Positions 42,365-51,356 are shown, counted from the stretch's first letter. The stretch is DNA of 64,000 bases from Bacillota bacterium (GCA_023395595.1 JAEWYO010000060.1:62001-126000), one strand, 5' to 3'. The notes: generated by a model from the letters alone, not told the origin. Numbers and translations: made by a program.

Positions 42365-42913
42365 TCAAATCAAGGAATCTGCGTATGGCAGTTCCTTTTG
42401 ATAGACGGTTTGAAAGATTGCGGCCTGCGCATGGCGAAGCAACGTTTCGGAAACATCCTGCGGTGCATGCATGAGCAGCAGTGGAATGTCGGATACGTCG
42501 CCTTGCAGACAGGGCTGGATATAGCCAACGGGACTGAGCGCAAACCCCAATCTCTGGTAGAAACCAATTCTGCGCTGTGCGAGGGGATCGTCTGTCGCTT
42601 CCACTTCTAAAATGACAGGCAGAGCGGATTGCGCAAGGTATGCCCGCATGATGCCGCTGCCGAGCCCGCCTCCGCGGTTGGAAGCGAGGACAGCGAAATG
42701 CTCCACGAAACAGAAATCGGCAAACCTCCAGTGCGCAAGGAATCCTACAATCTGATCTTGCTTCGGATAGACCAATATTTCATATTCGTTTTTTGAGAGC
42801 AGCGCTTCCGCATCGGAAAAACAACGGTGCTCCTGCAACGGAAACGCCTGTTGCATCAGCCGATAGACGGCGGGGAATTCGTGCACCTGCATGGGGCGAA
42901 GGGCGAGGTTCAA
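42365..42913 (-). CDS. GNAT-family N-acetyltransferase
   Basis: The 182-residue protein has the GNAT core V-E-H-F-A-V-L-A-S-N-R-G-G-G-L-G-S-G-I and the C-terminal Y-Q-R-L-G-F motif. The start is TTG at 42913 with AGGTG 6 bases upstream. The P-Q-D-V tail resembles single-gene GNATs of gut Firmicutes that act on small amines. Substrate unknown. Confidence 0.83.
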   Translation of the reverse strand: MNLALRPMQVHEFPAVYRLMQQAFPLQEHRCFSDAEALLSKNEYEILVYPKQDQIVGFLAHWRFADFCFVEHFAVLASNRGGGLGSGIMRAYLAQSALPVILEVEATDDPLAQRRIGFYQRLGFALSPVGYIQPCLQGDVSDIPLLLMHAPQDVSETLLRHAQAAIFQTVYQKELPYADSLI

Positions 42914-42969
42914 TTATTTCACCTGCTTTGCGGGATGGTATTAACCGAATTATACCCAATGGAGGTGGT

Positions 42970-43425
42970 TTAAGCCAGAGTGATCTTCTCCAGATAAACA
43001 AACGACAGATCGGGCGAAACCTGCTTTTCTGCGAATTTGCGATAGCCGACGCGTTCATAGAGGCGGATATTCTTCTCGCTCTTGCTGCTGGTGAAGAGCT
43101 CATAGCGCGGCGCGGGAGCAGCCTGTTCGACTGCATAGAGAAGCTGGGTTCCGATTCCCTTGCCCTGATGGGCGGGATGCACAATCAGTTTGCCGATGAG
43201 CAAAGAGCCGTTTTCCTGCTTTGCGCGTACGGAGCCGATGATTTCGCCGTTTTCCTCCGCTTTGAGGATGATTCCGCTGTCAAATTCAGCTTCCAACTCC
43301 GCAAGCGTCTGTTTGAGCGGTGGAATCGAGAAGTTTTGCAGCAGAACCGCCTCGCTCTGGTAGGCGAGGTATTGGAGGGTGAGGATGGCGGGGAGGTCGG
43401 AGTGGGTTGCGGGAAGGATGGTCAT
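42970..43425 (-). CDS. GNAT-family N-acetyltransferase
   Basis: The 151-residue protein contains V-H-P-A-H-Q-G-K-G-I-G-T-Q-L-L (acetyl-CoA loop) and L-Y-E-R-V-G-Y near the end. No strong ribosome site lies before the ATG. It is first of a pair of GNAT genes separated by 56 bases. Substrate unknown. Confidence 0.85.
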   Translation of the reverse strand: MTILPATHSDLPAILTLQYLAYQSEAVLLQNFSIPPLKQTLAELEAEFDSGIILKAEENGEIIGSVRAKQENGSLLIGKLIVHPAHQGKGIGTQLLYAVEQAAPAPRYELFTSSKSEKNIRLYERVGYRKFAEKQVSPDLSFVYLEKITLA

Positions 43426-43500
43426 AGGTTTATCTCACACTTCCAGTAAAAAGTTATTTTAGCTCTTATGTGTTTTATACTAGACAAGCTTATTTGTGCT

Positions 43501-44160
43501 TTATAATGTACGTATGTTCTGAGTGATCAAAGCTTCTAGAGCATTTGTGATATCTCCTCCGATTCGATTTGATGAAAATTTCTTTGGGAAATCTCCAACT
43601 AACTTGGATTCGATACTATCTTCTAGAGGTCGTTGCCAGACGTAAATTCTTGTAGTATCAAGAGCACGAAAGAAATCAATGGAAAAGCAGGACTCGTTAA
43701 CCGCATACATTGGAAATAGTGTTCGATCGAATTGCTTAATTTTTGTCCAGTGCTGGCGAATGCGAAGGCAAATATCGACGCTTTTCCCAATATAAACTTA
43801 TTTGTATTGGTCGAGAACTAAAAAATAATACCCCGATTGAGATACATAGTTTTGCAAATTGGTGACTTCAACAAACATTCGGTGCTTTTTGAGAAAGTTA
43901 TTGATGGCACGATTAAACTCTTCTGAGTCGAGAGAATCAAAATAGCGCATGTTCAAATCAAAGTTATCAAGGCACAATTTTCTGTATTTTTCGCACCAAG
44001 AAATTGAATAAGCAGTAGTGCTATCATCCGAATATGCATTTTCTTTCACTAACATATCGAATCTTGGCAAAGATGGTTTTGTTGAAATCAGTGCGAACTC
44101 GTCTCTTGTTAGTACGAGTGAATACTTGCGTTGTACCAAACTAACTCCAAAATGTTTCAT
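43501..44160 (-). pseudogene. GIY-YIG nuclease gene split by an in-frame TAA
   Basis: From the ATG at 44160 (GAGGG 4 bases upstream) the frame encodes about 120 residues ending G-Y-Y-F-L-V-L-D-Q-Y-K, then TAA (43798-43800). It continues in the same frame, with no shift, into V-Y-I-G-K-S-V-D-I-C-L-R-I-R-Q-H-W and on to a normal stop at 43501. G-Y-Y and Y-I-G are the two halves of a GIY-YIG nuclease core, so a single base change has cut the catalytic domain. Read through, the product would be about 219 residues. The surrounding DNA is AT-rich, suggesting recent gain and decay, or a sequencing error at one base. Confidence 0.8.
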
Positions 44161-44273
44161 CAATCCCTCACCAACTAAGTATGTCACTAGAAAAAAGAAT
44201 ACGAGCTATAAGTAATTAATATAATAGTACAACGGCACAAGTCGAACAAAGCGAAGAGCAAGATGATGACGTG

Positions 44274-44311
44274 ACAAAATCTCACCCCGCAGGATTACTA
44301 CTACGGGGTGA
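44274..44311 (-). terminator. Terminator of the Rieske oxygenase gene
   Basis: TCACCCCG (44282-44289) pairs with CGGGGTGA (44304-44311); on the minus strand the stem is followed by GATTTTGTC. Confidence 0.6.
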
Positions 44312-44378
44312 TTCTACCATAATAAATTGTTTTTGTCACCGAGCAAGTTTTAGCGAAATCGCTTTAGTTCGAGAAGTA

Positions 44379-45368
44379 TTATTTTGCTACTTCTTTGGTG
44401 TCATTCCCCTTCATCAGTATTTCCCGCCGTTTGCGAAACTCCAGAATCGGCAAATCTCCTTGCACGAGGTTTTCTTTCATCGTGAACTCGCTTTTCTTCG
44501 GTAGCTGCGTGAGCACGACGCGCCGATCCTGATGCAGAACAATGCTATTAAAGATCGCGCTGAGCGCGTTGACCAACTGCTTGAGCACGGGCACATGCAT
44601 GAAATCCTGATAAAACCGCAGATAGATGTGCGTGTTCTCCTCATCCACGGGTGCAAACGCGGCAAGGATTCGGACTTTGTCGGAGATGATGTTTTGCCAA
44701 ACATTCGGCATTTGCAGTTGCAGGTGGAACAGCTTCTCGTAGTCGGCAACCTCGTTTGGTTTTTCCGGCTTTTGTCCGTTGTCCACCTCGTTTTTCACAT
44801 AGAATGTCATGCGGTTGTCGTTCCATTTCACAACAGGCCCGTTGACCAGCGTCTTTCCGCCCCTGCCGATGGTGGTTTTGTGCACAAACGGTAGATGCAC
44901 AACATCCAGCTGATTTTCAATCGCCCGTGTGTAATGCACGTTCCAGTTTTCGGAAAATTCGCCATATGAAAACCCTTTCGTGAGCTCCTCGAAGAATGGA
45001 ATCTCCGGCAAATTCTCACGTTCTTCGCCGAACCAAACCCAGATGAACCCGTGGGCATCCCGCGCGGGGTAAGCGTTTACACGATAGTTGTCCGCAACTT
45101 TCGCATTTTTTCCGTTGGCGGGAATGCGCGTCACCTTCCCGCTGCCGTCATACAGAAACCCGTGGAACGGACACTCGACATGGGTTTCCACGAGTTTGCC
45201 CGTGCAGAGTGATGCGCCTCTATGGCAGCATTTGTCATAGATGCAAAACACGTCGCCTGCCTCGTCACGCCAGAAAACCAGCTTCTCCGACAGACGGGTT
45301 ACACCGATGAGCCTGTTCTTCTTTACCTGTCTGGAATCGAGTACAGCATACCATTGGTTTTGAATCAT
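44379..45368 (-). CDS. Rieske non-heme iron oxygenase
   Basis: The 329-residue protein has an N-terminal Rieske [2Fe-2S] domain (C-C-H-R-G-A near residue 47 and C-P-F-H-G-F near 67). Its catalytic domain carries the iron triad motif N-Q-L-D-V-V-H-L-P-F-V-H near 150. It resembles the single-component VanA/PaO-like branch that demethylates or hydroxylates aromatic or cyclic compounds using O2. No reductase gene is adjacent. Such an oxygenase is unexpected in an organism that otherwise looks anaerobic. AAGGAGA precedes the ATG; it follows the GGDEF gene by 66 bases. Confidence 0.9.
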   Translation of the reverse strand: MIQNQWYAVLDSRQVKKNRLIGVTRLSEKLVFWRDEAGDVFCIYDKCCHRGASLCTGKLVETHVECPFHGFLYDGSGKVTRIPANGKNAKVADNYRVNAYPARDAHGFIWVWFGEERENLPEIPFFEELTKGFSYGEFSENWNVHYTRAIENQLDVVHLPFVHKTTIGRGGKTLVNGPVVKWNDNRMTFYVKNEVDNGQKPEKPNEVADYEKLFHLQLQMPNVWQNIISDKVRILAAFAPVDEENTHIYLRFYQDFMHVPVLKQLVNALSAIFNSIVLHQDRRVVLTQLPKKSEFTMKENLVQGDLPILEFRKRREILMKGNDTKEVAK

Positions 45369-45434
45369 ACGGGTTCTCCTTTATGATCAATTTGTGTTGA
45401 ACCATCGGCAAAGAGCGATGGCTGCGGATCAAAC

Positions 45435-46973
45435 TCAATCTGCATAACGCTTTTCGGGATTTGCTTTTGCGACATACATTGCTTTATCCGCGTGCTTGAG
45501 CATTTCGTCCGCCGTCATCGCCGTTGCGTTGTCGCAAATGCCGATGCTCAACTTCAGCGGGATGCTGTGCTGCGTATCGACTGCAATCCTGCGCTCGGAG
45601 GCTAGCTGAATGATGCGATCGGCGATCAACGCCGCTTCTATTTTGTCCACATTTGGCAGCACAGCCGCGAATTCGTCTCCGCCGATGCGCGCAATCGCGT
45701 CGCCTTGCCGCAGGGCAGAACGGAGCACCTCGGCGATTGAGACGAGGACGCGATCTCCGACGTCATGCCCGTAGGTGTCGTTGATAATTTTGAACTTGTC
45801 GAGGTCCATCATGAGCACACTGATGGTCGTTCCGCCCGCATAGGCATCTCGCAGCATGCCATCAAACTCCTTAAGGAAGCTATCGCGGTTCAAGAGTGCG
45901 GTCAAAAAATCGGTCTCCGCGCGCGCTCGCAAAGCAAACTCCTGCTTGCGAAGCTGCGTGACATCGCGCAAAAGTGAAACCGCGCCAATCGGGCGTCCGC
46001 CGCTGGATTGCAGCGGATAAACGCGGATCTCAACAAAGCAGCCATCTTTGCTTTGCGTTGCAATCTCCAGTGTGCCGGATGCATGCTGCTCCAGGAGCGC
46101 AATCCATCCGGGATATGCTTGAAAAATTGTGCGGATATCCATGCCGGGCAACGGTGTATGCACGCTTAAGCAAGATTGCATAATCTCGTTTGCGCAAGGG
46201 TTCACATCGGCGACGATACCGTTGCTCTGCGTGACGATAATGCCGATTTCGATGACATCAAACACCTTTTCCCGCGCAACGGGCGAGAGCCGGAAAAACT
46301 TGTTGCGGTATAGATTGTAGAACAGAATCAACCCGCCCGGCAGATAAATTGTGACAATCGGCAGATTGACGGCGGTACCTTCGAAAAATGCGGTTTTGAT
46401 GAACGCGAGAATAAACACAAGCGCGGTAGCAAACAATACCAGAAGGACCTGACCGCGCTGACTTTTTGAGACCTTTCGCGAGAAAACCCACAAAACAATC
46501 AGGGCAAGAAATACGAGCACATAGTTGTATGCAACAAGAAGAACTCCCAGCAATGTTTGCTTGATGGACAATGCGTTCCCAAACAGCTCGCTGTGGCTGA
46601 TGGAATAGCCCGATCGCATCCAGTGCGTATAAGAGTCTGTAAAAATCAGCAGGATTGCGACCACCGGAATGATAGAGAGCAACGGGATATATTTCTTGAA
46701 ACGATCATATCCCGCATAATCAATCGCAAAATAGACGCAGGCGACGGGGATGAGGAAGACGCCGATTTGCTCAAAGTTGCGCCAGAAGAGCATCGCCTGT
46801 TCGGTTTTTGAGAGCATCTCAAACAGTGATCCGATGGACCAGATGGAGACACATACAATCTGAAGCACATATGCTTTCGATCCCGGAATCTCGCGGTTGC
46901 GCAACGCGTAGAACATCACTGTAATCAAAAGCGCCAGCGAACCACTGACGATGAACGTGTAAAGTAGTGACAT
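45435..46973 (-). CDS. 7TM-PAS-GGDEF diguanylate cyclase
   Basis: The 512-residue protein has an N-terminal seven-helix module like the 7TM domain of histidine kinases (about residues 5-225), a PAS-like domain (about 235-345) and a GGDEF domain. The active site is A-R-I-G-G-D-E-F and the inhibitory R-Q-G-D (RxxD) site lies a few residues upstream. It should make c-di-GMP under product feedback control. GGAGG precedes the ATG. It is the likely first gene of a unit with the Rieske oxygenase. Confidence 0.9.
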   Translation of the reverse strand: MSLLYTFIVSGSLALLITVMFYALRNREIPGSKAYVLQIVCVSIWSIGSLFEMLSKTEQAMLFWRNFEQIGVFLIPVACVYFAIDYAGYDRFKKYIPLLSIIPVVAILLIFTDSYTHWMRSGYSISHSELFGNALSIKQTLLGVLLVAYNYVLVFLALIVLWVFSRKVSKSQRGQVLLVLFATALVFILAFIKTAFFEGTAVNLPIVTIYLPGGLILFYNLYRNKFFRLSPVAREKVFDVIEIGIIVTQSNGIVADVNPCANEIMQSCLSVHTPLPGMDIRTIFQAYPGWIALLEQHASGTLEIATQSKDGCFVEIRVYPLQSSGGRPIGAVSLLRDVTQLRKQEFALRARAETDFLTALLNRDSFLKEFDGMLRDAYAGGTTISVLMMDLDKFKIINDTYGHDVGDRVLVSIAEVLRSALRQGDAIARIGGDEFAAVLPNVDKIEAALIADRIIQLASERRIAVDTQHSIPLKLSIGICDNATAMTADEMLKHADKAMYVAKANPEKRYAD

Positions 46974-47032
46974 CTTTCTGATGCATCCTCCTTACTGAAT
47001 CGTGATTTCGGTTCAAACACAAAGGGAGAAGG

Positions 47033-47518
47033 TTAACCGTCCTGACGCGAATCGTCCTTTTTCCGGAAGATCAAGCAGAGCGTGTGCGCTTGCATGTTTT
47101 CTGCTTCAGATCTCAATTGCTCGGCATAGCCCGCAGGATAGTATTCCAAGTCAAACGACTGGTCAATCTGAATGTTGCACTGCGCCATATACGCATAGCA
47201 CGTCTGAAACCACTGCGGATTGAGATCTTTTGGATCGACCTCAAAGCAGTAGTAGTAACCCGCCTGCCGCGTAAAACGGGTGTAGTTCTCGCCTTCAAAG
47301 GTAGTGACCGGCAGCAGCGGGGTATAGGAAAAGCCATCCGCCTGAAAGTCGGAGTCCAGCGCGAGAAAACGCTCTTGGGCATCGACATTGGCAATTGCGG
47401 ACTGTAAAACATCAAGCTGTAACTTCAGAAAGTTGATCGCATCATGCTCCTGAAACAGAATCCTCGTCGTGATGCCCATGTACTTTTGTTCTTTCAGATA
47501 GATCAATGTGCAGTTCAT
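47033..47518 (-). CDS. Hypothetical protein, possibly GyrI-like
   Basis: I cannot place this 161-residue protein firmly. It is an aromatic-rich alpha/beta protein. The F-E-V-D-P-K-D-L-N-P-Q-W-F-Q-T-C and L-E-Y-Y-P-A-G-Y region near residues 95-130 resembles the ligand-binding end of GyrI/AraC-effector-like domains. No signal peptide or membrane span. AGGAGA lies 8 bases before the ATG at 47518. Confidence 0.55.
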   Translation of the reverse strand: MNCTLIYLKEQKYMGITTRILFQEHDAINFLKLQLDVLQSAIANVDAQERFLALDSDFQADGFSYTPLLPVTTFEGENYTRFTRQAGYYYCFEVDPKDLNPQWFQTCYAYMAQCNIQIDQSFDLEYYPAGYAEQLRSEAENMQAHTLCLIFRKKDDSRQDG

Positions 47519-47582
47519 CTGTTGTCTCCTAGTCGCCTTTCTTTTGCGTTTGCAAGAATACATGTGTAACGAAGATAACGCT

Positions 47583-48065
47583 TCACTCCCAAACCTGATC
47601 CAGGTTACTCGCATAGAGCTTGATCGCTTTGTGGTAGGCGATCACATCCGGGTCGGAGGATGTGTCCGCCAACAGGGTGAGCAAAATCTCCATGGCAGCC
47701 GCATGTTCACCTAAATTGTGCAATGTCAGTGCATAGAACGTTTTGAGGGCATTATCGTGCGGGAACGTTTCAATCGCGTCACGGAAGACATCCTTCGATT
47801 TAGCATATGCACCGATCGCGCGATAGGTGCTCCCCAACCCCAGATATGCGCCCCTTAAGTCCTCGCCAGCCAGCCCAAGCGAGATTGCCCTCTCATAGTA
47901 TGGGATTGCATCCTTTTCCTGACCCAGCACATCAAAACTCCATGCATATTGGTATTGGAGTGTTGGATCAGCCGGATTGCTGTCTGCCAGTTTTCTCAAG
48001 ATAATATTCGATTCTTCCAGACGTCCTTCGTCTCTCAAACGAATCGCGGTTTCGAGTTGATTCAT
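47583..48065 (-). CDS. Tetratricopeptide-repeat protein
   Basis: The 160-residue protein is made of about four TPR units (G-R-L-E-E-S-N-I-I-L-R-K, Y-A-W-S-F-D-V-L-G-Q-E-K-D-A, A-Y-L-G-L-G-S-T-Y-R-A-I-G-A, and Y-A-L-T-L-H-N-L-G-E). Small TPR proteins of this kind act as scaffolds. I use the ATG at 48065, with GGTGA 8 bases upstream. An in-frame ATG at 48107 would be only about 11 bases from the predicted transcript start. Confidence 0.8.
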   Translation of the reverse strand: MNQLETAIRLRDEGRLEESNIILRKLADSNPADPTLQYQYAWSFDVLGQEKDAIPYYERAISLGLAGEDLRGAYLGLGSTYRAIGAYAKSKDVFRDAIETFPHDNALKTFYALTLHNLGEHAAAMEILLTLLADTSSDPDVIAYHKAIKLYASNLDQVWE

Positions 48066-48124
48066 ATCGGTGTTCACCAGATCATTCTGTTTTTGGATAA
48101 CGTGCATCTTAAAACATTCTATCG

Positions 48125-48153
48125 CTATTATGATCGACATCTATACAAGGGTC
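48125..48153 (-). promoter_or_regulatory. Promoter of the TPR gene
   Basis: Minus strand TTGACC, 17 bp, CATAAT. Confidence 0.6.
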
Positions 48154-48216
48154 AACAGAGAAATAAACTGTAGCAGATTTTTATGCGGGCATGATCGAAA
48201 GCGTGAAAATCCTTGG

Positions 48217-48268
48217 GATATGACAAAAAACAAAAGGCACTTTGCGCAATAACTGCGCAAAGTGCCTT
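48217..48268 (-). terminator. Terminator of the oleate hydratase gene
   Basis: A 15-bp perfect stem (48234-48248 with 48254-48268, loop ATAAC) is followed on the minus strand by TTGTTTTTTG. Confidence 0.92.
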
Positions 48269-48330
48269 GCATTGACGGCTTGACGAGATGAAAGCGTTTG
48301 CAGCGCGGTGCATTAACGCTGCTTGATCCG

Positions 48331-50115
48331 TCAATTGGATTCGATTAAGCCGTGGTCCTTCAACAGTTTTTCGATATCCGTACCTTCCACCTTTTTCAGG
48401 ACTTGCTTGAGCGCGATTTTTTCTACCATGCTTAGCTGCATGTCGGTGATGGGTTTCCCGTCCCGAATCTGCACAGTCGAGTTCAGCAGGTCGCGGATGT
48501 CATAGGTACTACCCCAGACTTCCGGCACGCCGCGATCGATATTCAGCAGGGTATAGACCGCTTCCATACCGGTGCGAACGGAGTACTCCGTTGTGAAGAT
48601 TGTGTCGCGCGCGGTTTCAGCAAACTGACCAAGGAACGCGAAGTTGACGGCACCCTCCGGAACCACCAGCGGGCGGTCTCCCTTTGCACGCGGCATGAAG
48701 AAGGCGGTGATATACGGCATCATGCAGGGGATGGTGTTAGCGCTCTTTTCGGCGAGTTCCGGGATTTCAACTTCCGGCACGCCCATGTGATAGAGCCACT
48801 CCATGCAGATTTCCTTACCGGTGCATTCACGCATCGTCTTTTTCACGTAGTTGCCGGGCTTATCTGTGAACAGGCCGTAGATCCAACCAACCAGCTGACC
48901 TTTCGGTTGCGAGCGGAACTGCGGCTGGCGGTTGAACGTCCAGCTCAAGAGCCAGTTCGAGTCCTTTGCTGTCACGATACCGCCGGTGACCACCTTGCCT
49001 GCAAACGGGTCTCGCTGGCAGATCTTCTGGATGTAAGGTGGGATTTTATCATCCAGCGTTGTGACGGTAGCACTCATCCAGTTGGTTTGTTCCGGATCAG
49101 AACAGAACTTGTCCGGATGACCGAACGAGGCGTCCTGTGCGGCAATCTTGCGCCACATATCCCAGCCGCCGCCTTCCTTGATTTCGGCGCGGAACGGCGC
49201 AGGTTCGTTCTGGCTGCCAAGGGTGGAGTTTTCCACGCAGCCGCCGTTGGTGATAAAGACCAGATCATTCTCGGTGAGATCGATCACGTCCTGTTCGCCA
49301 TTGCGCAGGATTTCCAACCGCTTTGCGAGTTTCTTGTCCTTGCAGATGTCGAATTCCACGTTCACAACCTTGGTGTTATAGTGGAACTGTACACCATAGC
49401 TTTCCAGATACTGAATCATCGGCAGAATCATCGACTCATATTGGTTATACTTCGTGAAGCGCAGCGCCTTGAAATCAGGCAGGCCGCCGACATGGTGAAT
49501 GAAGCGCTTGATATACAGCTTCATCTCCAGCGCGGAATGCCAGTTTTCAAACGCGAACATCGTGCGCCAATAAAGCCAGAAATTCGAGTTCAGTACTTCA
49601 TCGCTGAAAAAATCGGTGATCCGTTTGTCAAACAATTCCTCGTCCGGCGTGAAGAACAGATGCATGATCTCCATCGCGCCCTTGTCGGAGAGGTTGAATT
49701 TTTTGTCGGTGTGCGCATCTTTGCCACGGCTCACGGTTGCGCGCATCAAGGATGAGTTGGGGTCTTTCTTGTTGAGCCAATAGTACTCATCCAGAACGCT
49801 GACGCCTTCCGTTTCGATGGATGGAATGGAGCGGAACAGGTCCCACATGCACTCGAAATGGTTGTCCATTTCACGACCGCCGCGCATCACATAACCGAGA
49901 TTGTCATATTGAAAACCGTCGCACGCGCCGCCTGGAATCGGGTCTTTCTCAAGGATGTGGACGTTCTTTCCCTTCATTTGACCGTCGCGAACCAAGAAGC
50001 AAGCTGCTGCCAGTGCGCCTAGGCCGGAACCTACGATATAAGCAGATTTGCGATCAACACCCTCCGGCTTGACCGGATGTGCAAACGCTTCATAATTACC
50101 GCTGGAATAATACAT
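48331..50115 (-). CDS. ohyA: Oleate hydratase
   Basis: The 594-residue protein is a full-length FAD-dependent fatty acid hydratase (MCRA family), with the dinucleotide motif G-S-G-L-G-A-L-A near residue 29 and the family marks I-P-G-G-A-C-D-G and R-G-G-R-E-M-D-N-H-F-E. It adds water to the C9-C10 double bond of oleate and related acids, often as a detoxification step. The start at 50115 has GGAGGAAC upstream. A TetR-type gene lies 141 bases upstream on the same strand, and a palindrome overlaps the -10 box, so it is probably induced by its fatty-acid substrate. Confidence 0.95.
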   Translation of the reverse strand: MYYSSGNYEAFAHPVKPEGVDRKSAYIVGSGLGALAAACFLVRDGQMKGKNVHILEKDPIPGGACDGFQYDNLGYVMRGGREMDNHFECMWDLFRSIPSIETEGVSVLDEYYWLNKKDPNSSLMRATVSRGKDAHTDKKFNLSDKGAMEIMHLFFTPDEELFDKRITDFFSDEVLNSNFWLYWRTMFAFENWHSALEMKLYIKRFIHHVGGLPDFKALRFTKYNQYESMILPMIQYLESYGVQFHYNTKVVNVEFDICKDKKLAKRLEILRNGEQDVIDLTENDLVFITNGGCVENSTLGSQNEPAPFRAEIKEGGGWDMWRKIAAQDASFGHPDKFCSDPEQTNWMSATVTTLDDKIPPYIQKICQRDPFAGKVVTGGIVTAKDSNWLLSWTFNRQPQFRSQPKGQLVGWIYGLFTDKPGNYVKKTMRECTGKEICMEWLYHMGVPEVEIPELAEKSANTIPCMMPYITAFFMPRAKGDRPLVVPEGAVNFAFLGQFAETARDTIFTTEYSVRTGMEAVYTLLNIDRGVPEVWGSTYDIRDLLNSTVQIRDGKPITDMQLSMVEKIALKQVLKKVEGTDIEKLLKDHGLIESN

Positions 50116-50146
50116 GATGTAGTTCCTCCGTTTGTTGATTTCCCCT

Positions 50147-50158
50147 GCATTGTAATGC
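50147..50158. promoter_or_regulatory. Palindrome over the ohyA -10 box, possible TetR operator
   Basis: GCATT-GT-AATGC, perfect 12-bp dyad, overlaps the TACAAT of the ohyA promoter. It is placed where a repressor would exclude RNA polymerase. Confidence 0.45.
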
Positions 50159-50177
50159 TGCCGCACAAACGGGACAA
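50149..50177 (-). promoter_or_regulatory. Promoter of ohyA
   Basis: Minus strand TTGTCC, 17 bp, TACAAT. Confidence 0.6.
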
Positions 50178-50190
50178 TAAACAGAAAACG

Positions 50191-50217
50191 CGCCTTGATG
50201 AAACTTTCATCAAGGCG
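50191..50217 (-). terminator. Terminator of the TetR-like gene
   Basis: CGCCTTGATGAAA and TTTCATCAAGGCG are perfect mirror arms separated by one base. GCGTTTTC follows on the minus strand. It separates the regulator from ohyA. Confidence 0.75.
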
Positions 50218-50256
50218 TGAAATTTGTAAATAGTTTTATCATTCGGTTCGATTTGA

Positions 50257-50820
50257 TTAAATATTGTCCGTACGGTAGTGTTCCAGTGCAGAGGTGATGT
50301 TCCCGTGAACCAGCAGGGCAAGTCGGTCTATGATGAGATGCGGGTCATCCTTCATGCCATTGTTGATCCAATCCAGCATCAAACCGACAAAAGCGTATTT
50401 GTAGAAATTTGCGATGAACTGCTTGTCTTCATCGCGGATCGCCATGCCGACAGACTTTTCTTCCACGACGCCGATCACGAGTTGATAGGTCAACTTGTAA
50501 AGGTAGAGCTCCACCTGTTCGCGGCAGACGGAGTGGTACACATTCAGAATGAACGGTTTGTTGGCGATCACCGCTTCGAAGATGTTCAAAAATCCCTCTT
50601 GCCAAGTGTCGTAGGTCTTCTTGCCTTCCAGCGCGCGGGAGGCGTCCTCCACGCAAGACCATTCAACCAGATCGTAAATATCCTTGAAGTGGTAATAGAA
50701 TGTCATGCGGTTGATACCGCAATCATCCGTAATGTCGTTGATTGTGATCTTGTCCAGCGACTTTTGTAACAATAGATGTTTGAGCGAAGCTTCCAAAGCC
50801 CGCTTTGTTGTCTGGGACAC
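50257..50820 (-). CDS. TetR/AcrR-family regulator (DhaS-like)
   Basis: The 187-residue protein has a TetR helix-turn-helix (residues 5-50; I-T-I-N-D-I-T-D-D-C-G-I-N-R-M-T-F-Y-Y-H-F) and a C-terminal ligand domain of the TetR_C_8 type with the late F-V-G-L-M-L-D-W-I motif. The start is GTG at 50820, with AAGGAGG 7 bases upstream; longer readings are unsupported. It precedes ohyA on the same strand, with a terminator between, so it is likely its local regulator. Confidence 0.88.
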   Translation of the reverse strand: MSQTTKRALEASLKHLLLQKSLDKITINDITDDCGINRMTFYYHFKDIYDLVEWSCVEDASRALEGKKTYDTWQEGFLNIFEAVIANKPFILNVYHSVCREQVELYLYKLTYQLVIGVVEEKSVGMAIRDEDKQFIANFYKYAFVGLMLDWINNGMKDDPHLIIDRLALLVHGNITSALEHYRTDNI

Positions 50821-50865
50821 GCACAGACCTCCTTGTTCATGAAATAAAAGCAATTGCGCCATCGC

Positions 50866-51255
50866 TTATTTCAGTCGGATGAGCTCGCCGTTTCGCTTCA
50901 CGATGTTTTTGTAATCCCACTGAATTTGCTCCGCTTTGTCGAGCCAAACAGCCAATATCGGCAGATCAATCTCGGTGACGCTGGCGAATCGTACTTCCGC
51001 AGCTTTGTGTTTGCCAATGGGGGATAACCCCGCTTCGTCAAACGATTGCCCGCTCCAGAAGAGCAGCTGAACACAGCTCTTGAGCTTGCTGTAGCCGACG
51101 ATCGGGTTCTCATCGATGAACCAAACGGGGTTCCCGTGCCAGATTTTGCCGCAGGCCTGCGGCAGGTGCTGCTCGATCGCGTCCGCCAACAGTTGGCAGA
51201 TTTGCCGGTCGGGCTCAGCAAGCGCTGCATGATAGTCGGGAATTTCTGGATTCAT
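50866..51255 (-). CDS. DUF1801 (YdhG-like) protein
   Basis: The 129-residue protein matches the YdhG/DUF1801 fold: I-W-H-G-N-P-V-W-F near residue 40, V-Q-L-L-F-W-S-G-Q-S-F, and a late K-N-I-V-K-R-N-G. The family relates to iron chaperone frataxin-like folds, but its role is unclear. AGGAGG lies 7 bases before the ATG at 51255. It is immediately upstream of the TetR gene on the same strand. Confidence 0.8.
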   Translation of the reverse strand: MNPEIPDYHAALAEPDRQICQLLADAIEQHLPQACGKIWHGNPVWFIDENPIVGYSKLKSCVQLLFWSGQSFDEAGLSPIGKHKAAEVRFASVTEIDLPILAVWLDKAEQIQWDYKNIVKRNGELIRLK

Positions 51256-51356
51256 GAGGAACCTCCTGCTCAACAGATATTACCAACAAACATATGCGTG
51301 ACTTAAAACAAACTGCATTAGAGGTTGATATCAAGTTTGAAAAAGCAGAGAGCGTG

